A stretch of DNA of 64,000 nt from Tabrizicola_A sp965284335 (GCF_965284335.1 NZ_OZ260076.1); one strand, 5' to 3'; shown: positions 48,770-58,165, counted from the first letter of the stretch. Notes: generated by a model from the sequence alone, not told the origin. Numbers and translations are program-made.

Positions 48770-50116
48770 TCAGACCAACAGAATTTGGTCTGCCAATCCG
48801 CTAAAGGTGCTGACCCCGTCCAGCCGCACCGAATGGCCCTGCCCCAGATCGATCACCACATCACCGCCCAGAATCTGGGCGTGATTGTCGATCACATCCT
48901 GCGGATCGGTCACCGCAGCGCCCCAGAGCCGGGAATTGAGCCGCAGCGTATCAATCGTGGTGAAATCGGTGATGACATCATCCCCGGCGCGAAAGGTGAA
49001 CACAAAGACATCTGCCCCGGCCCCGCCGGTCAGCCGGTCATTGCCCAAATCGCCTGACAAGACATCGCGGCCCGCGCCGCCCAAAAGCACATCGCGCCCC
49101 GAGCCACCGCGCAAAATGTCATTCCCGGTGCCGCCCACCAGCCGATCCGCCCCCGCGCCACCGTTCAGCACATCATGGCCCGCCTGACCCAAAAGCCGGT
49201 CATTGCCCGCGCCGCCCGACAAGACATTGCGCGCGGCGTTGCCCTCAAGCAGGTTGGCCGCGCTGTTGCCCTTGGCATCAATCTCTGCATGGCCCAAGAG
49301 GCGCGCATTGTGAATCCCCGTGCCCAAGACAAGATCGGCCGAACTGTGAAAGCAATTGGCGTTGACGAGGTCCAGTTTGGCATTCACCTCATCCAGCATG
49401 ATCTTGACCGAAAAGGCCCGCGCGCCAACCATGCCGGTCACCGACACCATGCCGCCTTCGACCGCCTCCAGCGCATAGCCGCCGCTGCTGGCGCTTGTGG
49501 TCGCATCGCCCAAGGTGGCAAAGCTGACGCCAGCACGCCCCTCGCCGATGGAATAGAACCGATCGCCATTTTGATCAGCATAGGCCACCCCTGTGACGTA
49601 ATACACATTGGGCTGGCCCGAAAAATTCTGCGTCACCATCGAGGCATTATAGCCGGTGCCATTGTAGGTGAATTGCCCCGCCTCTTGGGCGATGCCCACC
49701 TCGCGGTAGCTGTCATAAAGGATGTTGACCCGGTGGCTGGCCGATAAAAACAGATCGGCATGCTGCTGACCGATGACATGGTCCAAAGACAATTGCCCGG
49801 TTGTGCCGCGCCAACTGATGTTTTCGCCAGCCCCCAATCCATCATAGCCCGCCGCTTCGGCGCGCTGGCTGGGCGTGGTGTTGTTGACGCCGGTATGGGA
49901 GAACACATCCGTGGCCAGCATCCATTGCGAATGGCGGCTGGCGGCCAATTCCAAGGCGGCCTCGGGCGCCAGAGCACCGCGTGTTGCGCTGTGCAACTGG
50001 CCCGGTGCCAAGTTTTGGTTCAGATCAATCCCGTGCCGCGCCGCCTCACCCAAAGGGTCAAGCCGCGCGCGGTTGATGAGTTCCAGCATATATTGTTCTG
50101 CGGCTGACAGAGCCAT
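48770..50116 (-). CDS. CAP-domain RTX exoprotein
   Basis: A 448-residue protein. It opens with MALSAAEQYMLELINRARLDP and a CAP/SCP domain (about 8-150) with H and E residues in SQWMLATDVFSHTG and GENISWRG. A carboxypeptidase-like beta segment follows (about 170-230), then five or six RTX nonapeptides (about 285-345), a calcium-binding domain, and a C-terminal hydrophobic DQILLV end. There is no Sec signal; type I export is implied. AAAGG seven bases upstream supports the ATG at 50116; longer upstream starts lack this. No exporter genes nearby. Confidence 0.87.
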   Translation of the reverse strand: MALSAAEQYMLELINRARLDPLGEAARHGIDLNQNLAPGQLHSATRGALAPEAALELAASRHSQWMLATDVFSHTGVNNTTPSQRAEAAGYDGLGAGENISWRGTTGQLSLDHVIGQQHADLFLSASHRVNILYDSYREVGIAQEAGQFTYNGTGYNASMVTQNFSGQPNVYYVTGVAYADQNGDRFYSIGEGRAGVSFATLGDATTSASSGGYALEAVEGGMVSVTGMVGARAFSVKIMLDEVNAKLDLVNANCFHSSADLVLGTGIHNARLLGHAEIDAKGNSAANLLEGNAARNVLSGGAGNDRLLGQAGHDVLNGGAGADRLVGGTGNDILRGGSGRDVLLGGAGRDVLSGDLGNDRLTGGAGADVFVFTFRAGDDVITDFTTIDTLRLNSRLWGAAVTDPQDVIDNHAQILGGDVVIDLGQGHSVRLDGVSTFSGLADQILLV

Positions 50117-50225
50117 TGGCAGACCTTTCACAGACATTCCCCAGTGAAAGGCATAGCCGCCAAATGCGGCGGGGCGTGGGCGGCAATTTGGCAAGCTTGC
50201 CGCCCCAGCGTGTCAAATGCGCGGC

Positions 50226-51779
50226 CTAGCGTTTGCCGAAGATCGACCCAAGCACGCCGCGCACGATGGCTTGGCCCGATTTGGTGCCCAATTGGCGGGC
50301 AAAGCTTTTGGCAAAAGCCGTGCCAATCGAATCGCTGCCGCTTGTGCTGCGCGTGCTGGTCTTGCGGCGCGGGGTGTCGCGGTCTTGGCCATCATAGCGC
50401 CGGGCGCGGGCAAATTCGCGGGCCTCTTCATCCTCGCGCGCGGCGCGGGCCTCGGCCTCGGCGGCATCACGGGCGGCGCGTTCGGCCTTGGCGCGCAGCC
50501 GCTCATAGGCCGAATCGCGGTCAATGGCCGTGTCATATTTCGCCCCCAAACCCGAAGCGCGCATCAATTGGGCGCGCAAGCTGGGGTCAATCGGCCCAAG
50601 CTGTGAGGCCGGCGGGCGGATCAGCGTGCGTTCGGCCATGCTGGGAATGCCCTTGGCCTCAAGAAATGAGGTCACCGCCTCACCCGTGCCAACATCGCGG
50701 ATCGCGTCTTCAATCGCAAAGCGGGGGTTGGGGCGATAGGTCTCGGCCGCCAGTTTCAACCCCTTTTGGTCTTTGGCGGTAAAGGCGCGCAGCGCGTGCT
50801 GCACCCGGTTGCCCAATTGGCCCAAGATCATTTCCGGCACGTCAGCGGGGTTTTGGGTGATGAAATACACCCCCACCCCTTTAGAGCGAATGAGGCGCGC
50901 CACCTGTTCTACCTTGGCCACCAGCGCCTTGGGGGCATCGTTGAACAAAAGATGCGCCTCGTCAAAAAAGAACACCAGCTTGGGCTTATCAGGGTCGCCC
51001 ACCTCGGGCAGTTCCTCGAACAGCTCTGACAAGAGCCACAGCAGGAAGGTGGCATAAAGCCGGGGGCCGGAATTCATCAGCTTGTCGGCGGCCAAAAGGT
51101 TGACCACGCCGCGCCCTTGGGCATCGACGCGCATCAGATCGGCCAGTTCTAGCGCAGGCTCGCCGAACATCTGCGCCGCCCCTTGGTTTTCCAAAACCAG
51201 CAAGCGGCGCTGAATGGCCCCGATCGAGGTGGACGACACCAAGCCATAACGCGCCGAAATCTCGCTGTCGTTCTCAGCGATAAAGGTCAAAAGCGCCTGA
51301 AGGTCTTTCAGATCCAACAGCGGCAGCTCTTCCTCATCGGCCAGCCGGAAGGCGACGTTCAGCACCCCCTCTTGCGGTTCGGTCAGTTCCAAAAGACGGC
51401 TGAGCAGCAAAGGCCCCATCTCGGCCACGGTGGCGCGGATCGGGTGGCCCTGTTCGCCAAAGAGATCCCAAAAGGCCACAGGAAAGGCCTGATATTGCAG
51501 ATCAAGCCCAATGGTCGCCGCGCGTTTCATAAAGGGTTCGTGCAGCTTATGATCGGCCGAACCGGGTGCCGCTATGCCCGCAAGATCGCCTTTCACATCG
51601 GCCATGAACACCGGCACCCCGGCGGCGGAAAAGCCTTCGGCCAGGATTTGCAGCGTCACCGTCTTGCCCGTGCCGGTCGCCCCGGCAATCAGCCCATGGC
51701 GGTTGCCGTATTTCAACAAAAGGTTCTGCGGTGCGCCGTAACCTTCCCCGCCGCCACCCACGAAAATTGCATCCGACAT
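50226..51779 (-). CDS. HerA-like ATPase (DUF853)
   Basis: A 517-residue cytosolic ATPase of the DUF853 group of HerA/FtsK-like proteins. Walker A GATGTGKTVTLQ is near residue 33-44, Walker B VFFFDEAHLLFN near 273. A C-terminal coiled stretch (AKAERAARDAAEAEARAAREDEEA) and a basic tail follow. The role is not established. It is monocistronic. Confidence 0.9.
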   Translation of the reverse strand: MSDAIFVGGGGEGYGAPQNLLLKYGNRHGLIAGATGTGKTVTLQILAEGFSAAGVPVFMADVKGDLAGIAAPGSADHKLHEPFMKRAATIGLDLQYQAFPVAFWDLFGEQGHPIRATVAEMGPLLLSRLLELTEPQEGVLNVAFRLADEEELPLLDLKDLQALLTFIAENDSEISARYGLVSSTSIGAIQRRLLVLENQGAAQMFGEPALELADLMRVDAQGRGVVNLLAADKLMNSGPRLYATFLLWLLSELFEELPEVGDPDKPKLVFFFDEAHLLFNDAPKALVAKVEQVARLIRSKGVGVYFITQNPADVPEMILGQLGNRVQHALRAFTAKDQKGLKLAAETYRPNPRFAIEDAIRDVGTGEAVTSFLEAKGIPSMAERTLIRPPASQLGPIDPSLRAQLMRASGLGAKYDTAIDRDSAYERLRAKAERAARDAAEAEARAAREDEEAREFARARRYDGQDRDTPRRKTSTRSTSGSDSIGTAFAKSFARQLGTKSGQAIVRGVLGSIFGKR

Positions 51780-52029
51780 CCCGACCCCTTTACAAAAATC
51801 CGTCTAAAATTCAGCCCCCGCAAGCGGCCCAGAAATCCAGCCCTTCTGTGAGCGTTCTGGACAAAATACATTCTTAACCGCTCTGTGCCAGTGTCATCTT
51901 GCCAAAGATGCGTCTTGTGCCCGTGCCGGGATGCTCATGGTGACAACGGCCCCGCAACCCCGGCGCGCCCTGCCCCATGATGCGCCGATGGGTGGGCATT
52001 GTTTTGGGCACAATGTGACAGTTTTTCTG

Positions 52030-52130
52030 TTGACGCGCCTGTGAAAGCCCAATAGCTTTTGCCCATAAGTCGGCCAGTCCGACAGGGAGCGAAAATAGAA
52101 GAAAAAGGACCGGCGCGCTGGTCCTTTTTC
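52030..52130 (+). ncRNA. Candidate small RNA with promoter and terminator
   Basis: TTGACG (52030-52035), a 17-base spacer and TAGCTT (52053-52058) form a promoter on the plus strand; transcription should start near 52065. A 5-bp hairpin (52069-52073 with 52079-52083) and an AGGGAGCG single-stranded stretch follow, ending in a perfect 10-bp terminator stem (52102-52111 with 52120-52129, U run at the end). The RNA would be about 65 nt, with no reading frame. The rest of the 475-bp gap between the HerA-like and ialB genes (51780-52029 and 52131-52254) shows no gene. Confidence 0.5.
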
Positions 52131-52254
52131 CGTTTGTGGCCCATGGCTTGTGCGGGAACTTGCCGAAGATCGGGGTTGGCAGATGCTTTGCCCCCTGACT
52201 TGCGCCGAAGGTCATGCTAAAGCCGCCGCAAGCCACCTTTAAGGATATTTCCAC

Positions 52255-52896
52255 ATGTCAACGCGTTCGTCTTTCCTTGGCCTGTCGCTGTCGGCCTTGG
52301 CCCTAGTTTCGGGGCTTGGTTTTGCCCCCCTTCCCGCTCTTGCCCAAGAGGCGGAACCTGCCGTAGATGCGGCGGAAGATCTGTCGATGGGCACCGAGGC
52401 GGGTGCGGCACCGGCCATTTTGACGGCCGAAACCGCGCAGGTGGGTCAGGGCTATTTGGCAGCCAATTTCGACCTTTGGGAACAGCGCTGCGAAAAGACC
52501 GCTGATGGCAAAGATCCTTGCCAGCTGTTTCAGCTTTTGAAAGACGCCGAAGGCAATGCGGTGTCAGAGTTTTCCATGTTCCCCTTGCCCGCCGGCGGCC
52601 AAGCGGCAGCGGGGGCCACGGTGGTTGTGCCACTGGAGACGCTGTTGACCGCGGCCTTGACCATCGCAATCGATTCCGCACCGGCCAAGGTTTATCCCTT
52701 TACCTTCTGCGCCCAAATCGGCTGCGTCGCCCGCGTCGGCTTTACCGCCGAAGAGGTGGAGCAGTTCAAAAAAGGTGCCAAGGCCACCATCACCGTGGTG
52801 CCCGCAGCGGCCCCAGAGACCAAAGTGAACGTGGATATTTCGCTGAAAGGGTTTACCGCCGGGTATGAGGCGGTTTTGGCCACGCTGCCGAAATAG
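52255..52896 (+). CDS. Invasion-associated locus B family protein
   Basis: A 213-residue exported protein: signal peptide about 1-30 (ending PALAQ), an acidic linker, and an IalB domain (about 60-210) with four Cys in WEQRCEKTADGKDPCQLFQLL and FCAQIGCVARVGF. IalB helps Bartonella enter red cells; in free-living alphaproteobacteria it is a common envelope protein of unknown role. A terminator follows. Confidence 0.88.
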   Translation: MSTRSSFLGLSLSALALVSGLGFAPLPALAQEAEPAVDAAEDLSMGTEAGAAPAILTAETAQVGQGYLAANFDLWEQRCEKTADGKDPCQLFQLLKDAEGNAVSEFSMFPLPAGGQAAAGATVVVPLETLLTAALTIAIDSAPAKVYPFTFCAQIGCVARVGFTAEEVEQFKKGAKATITVVPAAAPETKVNVDISLKGFTAGYEAVLATLPK

Positions 52897-52920
52897 CTCC
52901 AACCTCTCGCATGACACCGA

Positions 52921-52945
52921 AAAGCCCGCAGTTTGCGGGCTTTTT
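52921..52945. terminator. Bidirectional terminator between ialB and the ketosynthase gene
   Basis: Stem AAAGCCCGC (52921-52929) with GCGGGCTTT (52935-52943) and a T run to 52945. It serves ialB on the plus strand and the convergent ketosynthase operon on the minus strand. Confidence 0.8.
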
Positions 52946-54153
52946 CATGCGCCAGAGCCGCGCTGCAGCGCCAGAACCGCGTTCAGCCCCCCAAAGGCAA
53001 AGGCATTAGACAAAACCGTGTCAAACTGCCCCGCGCGGGCCTTTTCTGTCACCAGATCCAGCGCGCAGTCGGGGTCAGGCTCTAGATAGCCTGCCGTTGG
53101 CGGGATCAGCCCATCGTTCAAGGCTGAAAGGCAGCCGATCAACTCGACAGCCCCCGCCGCCCCGATGAGATGGCCGTGCAAGGATTTGGTGGCCGTCACG
53201 GGAATCTGCGCCGCCCGCGGCCCGAACACCCGATAAATCGCCGCAGTCTCGCTGCGATCATTGGCGGCGGTGCCGGTGCCATGGGCGTTGATGTGATCCA
53301 CCGCTTCGGGGGCAAGCCCCGCCTCGGCCAAGGCCAAACCCATGGCCCGTGCCGCGCCATCGGGATCGGGCATGACAATGTCGCCCGCATCCGATGTCAT
53401 GCCAAATCCCACGATTTCGGCCAAAACCGTCGCGCCACGCGCCAGCGCCGCATCGCGGGTTTCCAGCACGAACACCGCAGCCCCCTCGCCCTGAACCATG
53501 CCATTGCGGCCTTTGGAAAAGGGGCGGCAGGCGTCAGGAGACATGACCCGCAGCCCCTCCCAAGCCTTTAGGCCGCCAAAGCACAGCATCGCCTCGGAGC
53601 CACCCGCAAGTGCTGTGTCCACCATGCCCGAGCGCAGCATTTGATAGGCCAGACCAATGGCATGGTTGGACGAGGCGCAGGCCGAAGATACCGAAAACAC
53701 CGGCCCCTTCAGCCCAAACTCCATTGAGATATGGCTGGCCGCCGCCGAGGGCATCAGGCGCGGAACGGTAAAGGGATGCACCCGCGTCTTGCCCTCGGCA
53801 TAGACCGCGCGGTAGGCGTCGTCTTGGGTGATCAGCCCGCCGCCTGCGGTGCCCATGATGACTGCGCAGCGCTGCGGATCGTGCATCAGACCGGCCTGCG
53901 CCATGGCCTGCCGGGCCGAAACCAGCGCGAATTGCGCGTGGCGGTCCAAAAGCGAAAGCTGGCCTTTGTCAAAATGCGTTTCGGGTTTCCAATCGGCCAC
54001 TTGCGCGCCGATGCTGATCGACAACATGTCTTGGTCGGCAATGTCCAAGGGTTTGATGGCAGAGGTTCCGGCCTGCATCAAAGCCATGGTTTCGGCCAAG
54101 CCATGACCCAAAGGGTTGACGGTGCCCGCCCCGGTGATGACCACCCGCCTCAT
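52945..54153 (-). CDS. Beta-ketoacyl-ACP synthase (KAS II-like)
   Basis: A 402-residue condensing enzyme of the FabF/NodE kind. The catalytic Cys-His-His triad is present: SSACASSNHAI (Cys about 163), INAHGTGTAAND (His about 296) and KSLHGHLIGAAGAVE (His about 333). It would extend a fatty acyl chain bound to an ACP. The ATG overlaps the stop of the ACP gene (ATGA). Together with the ACP and LpxD it forms an operon, so a dedicated acyl chain for lipid A is more likely than general fatty acid synthesis. Confidence 0.9.
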   Translation of the reverse strand: MRRVVITGAGTVNPLGHGLAETMALMQAGTSAIKPLDIADQDMLSISIGAQVADWKPETHFDKGQLSLLDRHAQFALVSARQAMAQAGLMHDPQRCAVIMGTAGGGLITQDDAYRAVYAEGKTRVHPFTVPRLMPSAAASHISMEFGLKGPVFSVSSACASSNHAIGLAYQMLRSGMVDTALAGGSEAMLCFGGLKAWEGLRVMSPDACRPFSKGRNGMVQGEGAAVFVLETRDAALARGATVLAEIVGFGMTSDAGDIVMPDPDGAARAMGLALAEAGLAPEAVDHINAHGTGTAANDRSETAAIYRVFGPRAAQIPVTATKSLHGHLIGAAGAVELIGCLSALNDGLIPPTAGYLEPDPDCALDLVTEKARAGQFDTVLSNAFAFGGLNAVLALQRGSGA

Positions 54154-54422
54154 CTGGATGCGATCAGCCCTTCAACCACCGCGACAAGCCCACCCACCGT
54201 TGACAGATCAAGCCCGCCCGGCTCATTGGCATTGAAGGGCACGGTTATGCCAAAGCTTTCTTCGATGCCAAAGATCACCTCGACGATCGCAAGACTATCA
54301 AGCCCGAGATCATTGATGCTGTCACCCAAAGCCACCTCATTCGGGGCGCAGCCCAATTGGCCCGCCACCAAGGCGCGCACCCGGTCTGCCACCGACATAT
54401 CCAACCCAACAGTTCCATCCAT
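54150..54422 (-). CDS. Acyl carrier protein
   Basis: A 90-residue acidic protein with the phosphopantetheine site GLDSLAIVEV (Ser at about 43) between helices, and a distinct C-terminal segment with NANEPGGLDLSTVGGLV. It differs from housekeeping AcpP and would serve the neighbouring ketosynthase and LpxD. Start 54422 has GGAGG five bases upstream; an in-frame ATG at 54434 overlaps the lpxD stop. Confidence 0.88.
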   Translation of the reverse strand: MDGTVGLDMSVADRVRALVAGQLGCAPNEVALGDSINDLGLDSLAIVEVIFGIEESFGITVPFNANEPGGLDLSTVGGLVAVVEGLIASR

Positions 54423-54433
54423 TTCGACCTCCA

Positions 54434-55543
54434 TCAGATGTCGTCCTGTGGCGTATCGGGCTGCGATGACGGCGATATGACAGATTCGAGCGCGGCGACC
54501 CGGGGGCCAAGACGAGGCAAGCGGCGCAGGGCCTTTTGTATCTCGACATGGGCTTCCATTTTGACCGCCGGATAGCCCAGCAAGACCCGGCCCTTGGGCG
54601 CATTGGTGAAAATCTTGCTGCCGCCGCCAGCGATCACGTCATCGCCGACAAAGATGTTGTCGTTCACACCAACTTGGCCGGCCAGCACCACCCGGCTGCC
54701 GATGCGGCTGGATCCGGCAATGCCAACCTGTCCGCACAACAGCGTATCTTCGCCCACCTGCACATTGTGGCCGATATGAACCTGATTATCCAATTTGGTG
54801 CCGCGCCCGATGGTGGTGTCGCGGATGGTGCCGCGGTCAATCGTGGCATTGGCGCCGATTTCCACATCATCGCCGATGCTGACCGATCCAAGCGAGTGAA
54901 TGCGCGTCCAGGCTTGTTCGCGAATTTCGCTGCGTTGTGAAAGGGTTTCACGAATTTCCTCAACCCCGGATTTCTCAGGTGTAACAAAGGAAAACCCATC
55001 GGCCCCGATCACCGCACCCGGCTGGCAAATGAACCGATGCCCGATGCGCACCCGCGCGCCGATGCGGGCACCTTGGCAAATCAGCGCATCATCGCCAATC
55101 ATCGCCCCTTCGGCCACCGACACGTGGCTCGCAATCCGCGCCCGCGCGCCGATCTGCACCCCCGCCCCGATGGTCACAAACGGGCCAATCGCCGCCCCGT
55201 CACCGATCTGGGCGGTAGGATCAATCACTGTCATCGGATGGATGCCCGGCGCGATATCCGGGCCTTGGTCCATCATCACCGAAAGCCCCGCCATCGCCAG
55301 CCGACCCCGAGGGGCGAAAATGGCTGCCTCAAGCCCCAAGGCTTGCCAATCGGCCCCCGGCCACAGCATGGCAGCGCGGGCTGCCCCCTTGGCAAGACCC
55401 TCGACATAGCGCGGGTCCATCGCAAGTGCGAGATCATCGGGGCCAGCCATCGCAGGCTCGGCCGCGCGTGTCACCCGCAGCGCGACATTGCCAACCGCCT
55501 CTGCCGCCAAAGCGGTGGCAATCTCGGCAATTGTATGGGCCAT
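54434..55543 (-). CDS. lpxD: UDP-3-O-acylglucosamine N-acyltransferase
   Basis: A 369-residue lipid A enzyme. An N-terminal LpxD-type domain (about 1-105) is followed by a left-handed beta-helix of hexapeptide repeats (IGDGAAIGP, IGARARI, IGDDVEIGANATIDRG; about 110-320) and a C-terminal helix. The catalytic His sits in the NQVHIGHNVQVG segment. It adds an acyl chain from an ACP to UDP-3-O-acyl-glucosamine. Its gene order with ACP and KAS is unusual for LpxD, whose common place is near fabZ and lpxA, so this may be a second, specialised LpxD. Confidence 0.87.
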   Translation of the reverse strand: MAHTIAEIATALAAEAVGNVALRVTRAAEPAMAGPDDLALAMDPRYVEGLAKGAARAAMLWPGADWQALGLEAAIFAPRGRLAMAGLSVMMDQGPDIAPGIHPMTVIDPTAQIGDGAAIGPFVTIGAGVQIGARARIASHVSVAEGAMIGDDALICQGARIGARVRIGHRFICQPGAVIGADGFSFVTPEKSGVEEIRETLSQRSEIREQAWTRIHSLGSVSIGDDVEIGANATIDRGTIRDTTIGRGTKLDNQVHIGHNVQVGEDTLLCGQVGIAGSSRIGSRVVLAGQVGVNDNIFVGDDVIAGGGSKIFTNAPKGRVLLGYPAVKMEAHVEIQKALRRLPRLGPRVAALESVISPSSQPDTPQDDI

Positions 55544-55573
55544 GCTGTCCTCCGGTCGGTTCAGACCGCAGAT

Positions 55574-57199
55574 TTAACCCTGTTCGCCGGGCAAGACCAC
55601 CCCAGCCTCGGCCAAGGCGTCGAAAAGCCGCCCATCGCGGCCATAGACATCTTTGCGATAGCCGATTTGGCCACGCTGGCTGGGCCATGCGGTGAAATAA
55701 ACGATATGCACGGGCACCTTACTGTCCAGCGACACCGAGGTTTCCAGACGGCTTTCCAGTTCGGTTTGGAAAAAGCCCTTGGGGTCACTTTTCTGCGCGG
55801 CCAACAAGACATGGGCGAAATCAAAGGGGTCGCCCAGGCGAATGCAGCCATGGCTATAGGCGCGCACCTCATGGGCAAAGAGATTTTTGGCTGGCGTGTC
55901 ATGCAGATAGATGTTGTGCACATTGGGGAACATGAATTTCACCTTCCCCAGCGCATTGCCATCTGACGGCGGCTGGCGCAGGCCAAAGGGAAAACTTGAC
56001 GCCGAATAGGCGGCGAAATTCACCGCCCCGCGCGGCACCACGCGGCCCTTGTTATCCACCACCTGCAAATGGCTGACCGCGTTGCGGTTGCGCTGCAAAA
56101 GCGGTAGATATTCCTTAACGATGATCGAGCGTGGCACCCCCCATGACGGGTTGATGACCATATATTCCATCTCGTCGGAAAATTCGGGGCTGCGCTGTTC
56201 GGGCACGTCTTTGCCAATCACCGCGCGGGTTTGAAAGGTGGTGCGGCCATCATCGACGATCTGGGCCACAAATTCGGGCAGGTTGACCCAGATATGGCGT
56301 TGCCCCCGCTCCATGTCGCCCATCCAGCGGACCCGCTCCATCGCGACGACCACCGATTTCAACCGCTCACGCGCCGGGATGCGCAAGGCGTCAAGCGTCG
56401 CCTCATTGGTCACACCATCGCCGGTGAGCCCGTGGTCAAGTTGAAAGCGTTGAATGGCCCGCATGACGCTGCGGTCATAGGTGCCGGTCGAGGTTGGGCC
56501 AAGATAGCCGCGCGCAATCAAATGATCGCGCAGGGCCACAACCTCGGCACCGCTGGCACCAAGGGACAAGGATTTGCCAAAGGTCAGGGGCGGCCAGCCG
56601 CCCTGTGCCACAATCCCCTCAAGCCGCAGCTTTTCCTTCATCAGCCGCGCATATTCCGGCGCGGATGGGGCCAAATCCTGTAAGAAGGCGGCGGGATTGG
56701 TGCTGGCGCTAAACTCTTGCAAGGTGGTCTGCGGATCCGGGCGGGTGATCTCGCGCACGATGCCTTCATCCACCTTGGATGGGATCAAAACGCCCGAGGA
56801 AATATCGCGCGCATAGGACAGGAAGGCCATGGTCATGGCAGCCTCAACCCGGCCCCGGTCACGTTCGGTTTGCGCCGATTGGAAGGCCGCGATCAGCGCC
56901 TTGGCGTCATAGCGCGCGGTTGCAAGGCCATGATCGGCCGCGCGATGAAAGGCCATAAGGGCCGCCTGACGGCGCTGCTCATCATCGGGGCCCGTCCAAA
57001 GATCGGCGTAACCGGTGGATTTGTAAAACTCCGCCGCCCCGTCCTGACCCGAGACCGCCTCGGCAAGCGAACGCGCAAAGGCTGATCCGCTGACAGTTTC
57101 GGCGCGCAAATCTTGCAGGCCCAGCCCAAGAATCAATGCGGCCGAGACAGAGAAAACAGGCGCCGATCTACGGCGCAGGAACGAAAACAAATGTGTCAC
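55574..57199 (-). CDS. L,D-transpeptidase (YcbB/LdtD-like)
   Basis: A 541-residue periplasmic enzyme with an N-terminal signal or anchor (about 10-33), a peptidoglycan-binding domain of type 1 (about 212-275; LSLGASGAEVVALRDHL) and a C-terminal YkuD catalytic domain (about 310-470) with the motif YSHGCIRLGDP (catalytic Cys about 455). It forms 3-3 cross-links or attaches lipoproteins. Thirty bases precede the lpxD start. On the other side it faces a MepK-like gene across 369 bp. Confidence 0.92.
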   Translation of the reverse strand: MTHLFSFLRRRSAPVFSVSAALILGLGLQDLRAETVSGSAFARSLAEAVSGQDGAAEFYKSTGYADLWTGPDDEQRRQAALMAFHRAADHGLATARYDAKALIAAFQSAQTERDRGRVEAAMTMAFLSYARDISSGVLIPSKVDEGIVREITRPDPQTTLQEFSASTNPAAFLQDLAPSAPEYARLMKEKLRLEGIVAQGGWPPLTFGKSLSLGASGAEVVALRDHLIARGYLGPTSTGTYDRSVMRAIQRFQLDHGLTGDGVTNEATLDALRIPARERLKSVVVAMERVRWMGDMERGQRHIWVNLPEFVAQIVDDGRTTFQTRAVIGKDVPEQRSPEFSDEMEYMVINPSWGVPRSIIVKEYLPLLQRNRNAVSHLQVVDNKGRVVPRGAVNFAAYSASSFPFGLRQPPSDGNALGKVKFMFPNVHNIYLHDTPAKNLFAHEVRAYSHGCIRLGDPFDFAHVLLAAQKSDPKGFFQTELESRLETSVSLDSKVPVHIVYFTAWPSQRGQIGYRKDVYGRDGRLFDALAEAGVVLPGEQG

Positions 57200-57568
57200 T
57201 TCAAACCCTTCGCGTCCGCCACAGATGGCTTTTGCTTATGGGTCGGTATTTTGTAAGAAAATTACGCAGCTGTAAATCGCAGAACCGTCACATCGCGCCA
57301 AAGACAGATCAGACGCCATCACAGCCGCGTGATCCATCTGAAAGACGGATGGATAAAATGCGCGGCATATATCCGGCGGGTTTCCCCACATCTGGCGGCG
57401 ATGTTCAGCAAAAATTTGCCTATTGCGGCCAATCTGCCGAAGGTCCGGTCATTCTTCGCTTTGGCCCCTGCACCAGATATGTCATAAGGACGGTGCACTT
57501 GGGGCAAGTGGCGAAACAAAACCGCCGGATCAGGCGGTCAAAGACCATCGACGGGACAGGCGCAAAGA
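57200..57568. other. Divergent intergenic region without a gene
   Basis: The 369 bp between the L,D-transpeptidase and MepK-like genes hold no coding frame that I can support. A 7-bp inverted repeat (ATCCATC 57332-57338 with GATGGAT 57348-57354) may be an operator or a hairpin; no promoter is clear. Confidence 0.3.
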
Positions 57569-58138
57569 ATGGCGATCATTTCATCCAATGGCTTCACGCG
57601 GCGCGGTGTGCTGGGCGCATTTGCGGCAACCGCATTGGTGGCAGCCCCGGCCTATACGGCTGCGGCGGGTTATATCAAAGGTGCCGGTGATATTCGCCGT
57701 ATTCGGATGTATTCAGGCCGCACGGGCGAAAGCATTGATACGATCTACTGGATCGAAGGCGAATATATTCCCGAGGTTCTGAAGGAAATTAACCACTTCA
57801 TGCGCGACTGGCGCAATGGCAAGACCACCAAAATGGACATCCGCAACTTTGACGTAATGGCTGCGGCGCATCGTCTGATGGATGTGAACGAACCCTATAT
57901 GCTGTTGTCGGGCTATCGCAGCCCTGAGACGAATTCAATGCTGCGTTCCAAATCACGCGGCGTGGCCAAGAATTCGTTGCACCTTAAAGGTCAGGCGGCC
58001 GATCTGCGGTTGAAGTCTCGCTCGGTTGGGCAGATGGCGCGCGCAGCCAAGGCTTGCTCGGGTGGCGGGGTTGGTGCCTATTCGCGGTCAAACTTCGTGC
58101 ATATGGATTGCGGCCCTGTGCGCAGCTGGGGCGCGTGA
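57569..58138 (+). CDS. MepK-like DUF882 peptidase
   Basis: A 189-residue protein. The N-terminal FTRRGVLGAFAATAL reads as a Tat signal, so it should be exported folded. The DUF882/M15 peptidase domain keeps the zinc ligands H and D in SLHLKGQAADLRL and the H of FVHMDCGP. In E. coli MepK (YcbK) sits beside the LdtD gene and cuts 3-3 cross-links; this pair has the same neighbours in divergent order. A perfect 10-bp terminator follows the gene. Confidence 0.88.
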   Translation: MAIISSNGFTRRGVLGAFAATALVAAPAYTAAAGYIKGAGDIRRIRMYSGRTGESIDTIYWIEGEYIPEVLKEINHFMRDWRNGKTTKMDIRNFDVMAAAHRLMDVNEPYMLLSGYRSPETNSMLRSKSRGVAKNSLHLKGQAADLRLKSRSVGQMARAAKACSGGGVGAYSRSNFVHMDCGPVRSWGA

Positions 58139-58165
58139 TTTTTCGATCTGATGCGATTTGATGAC

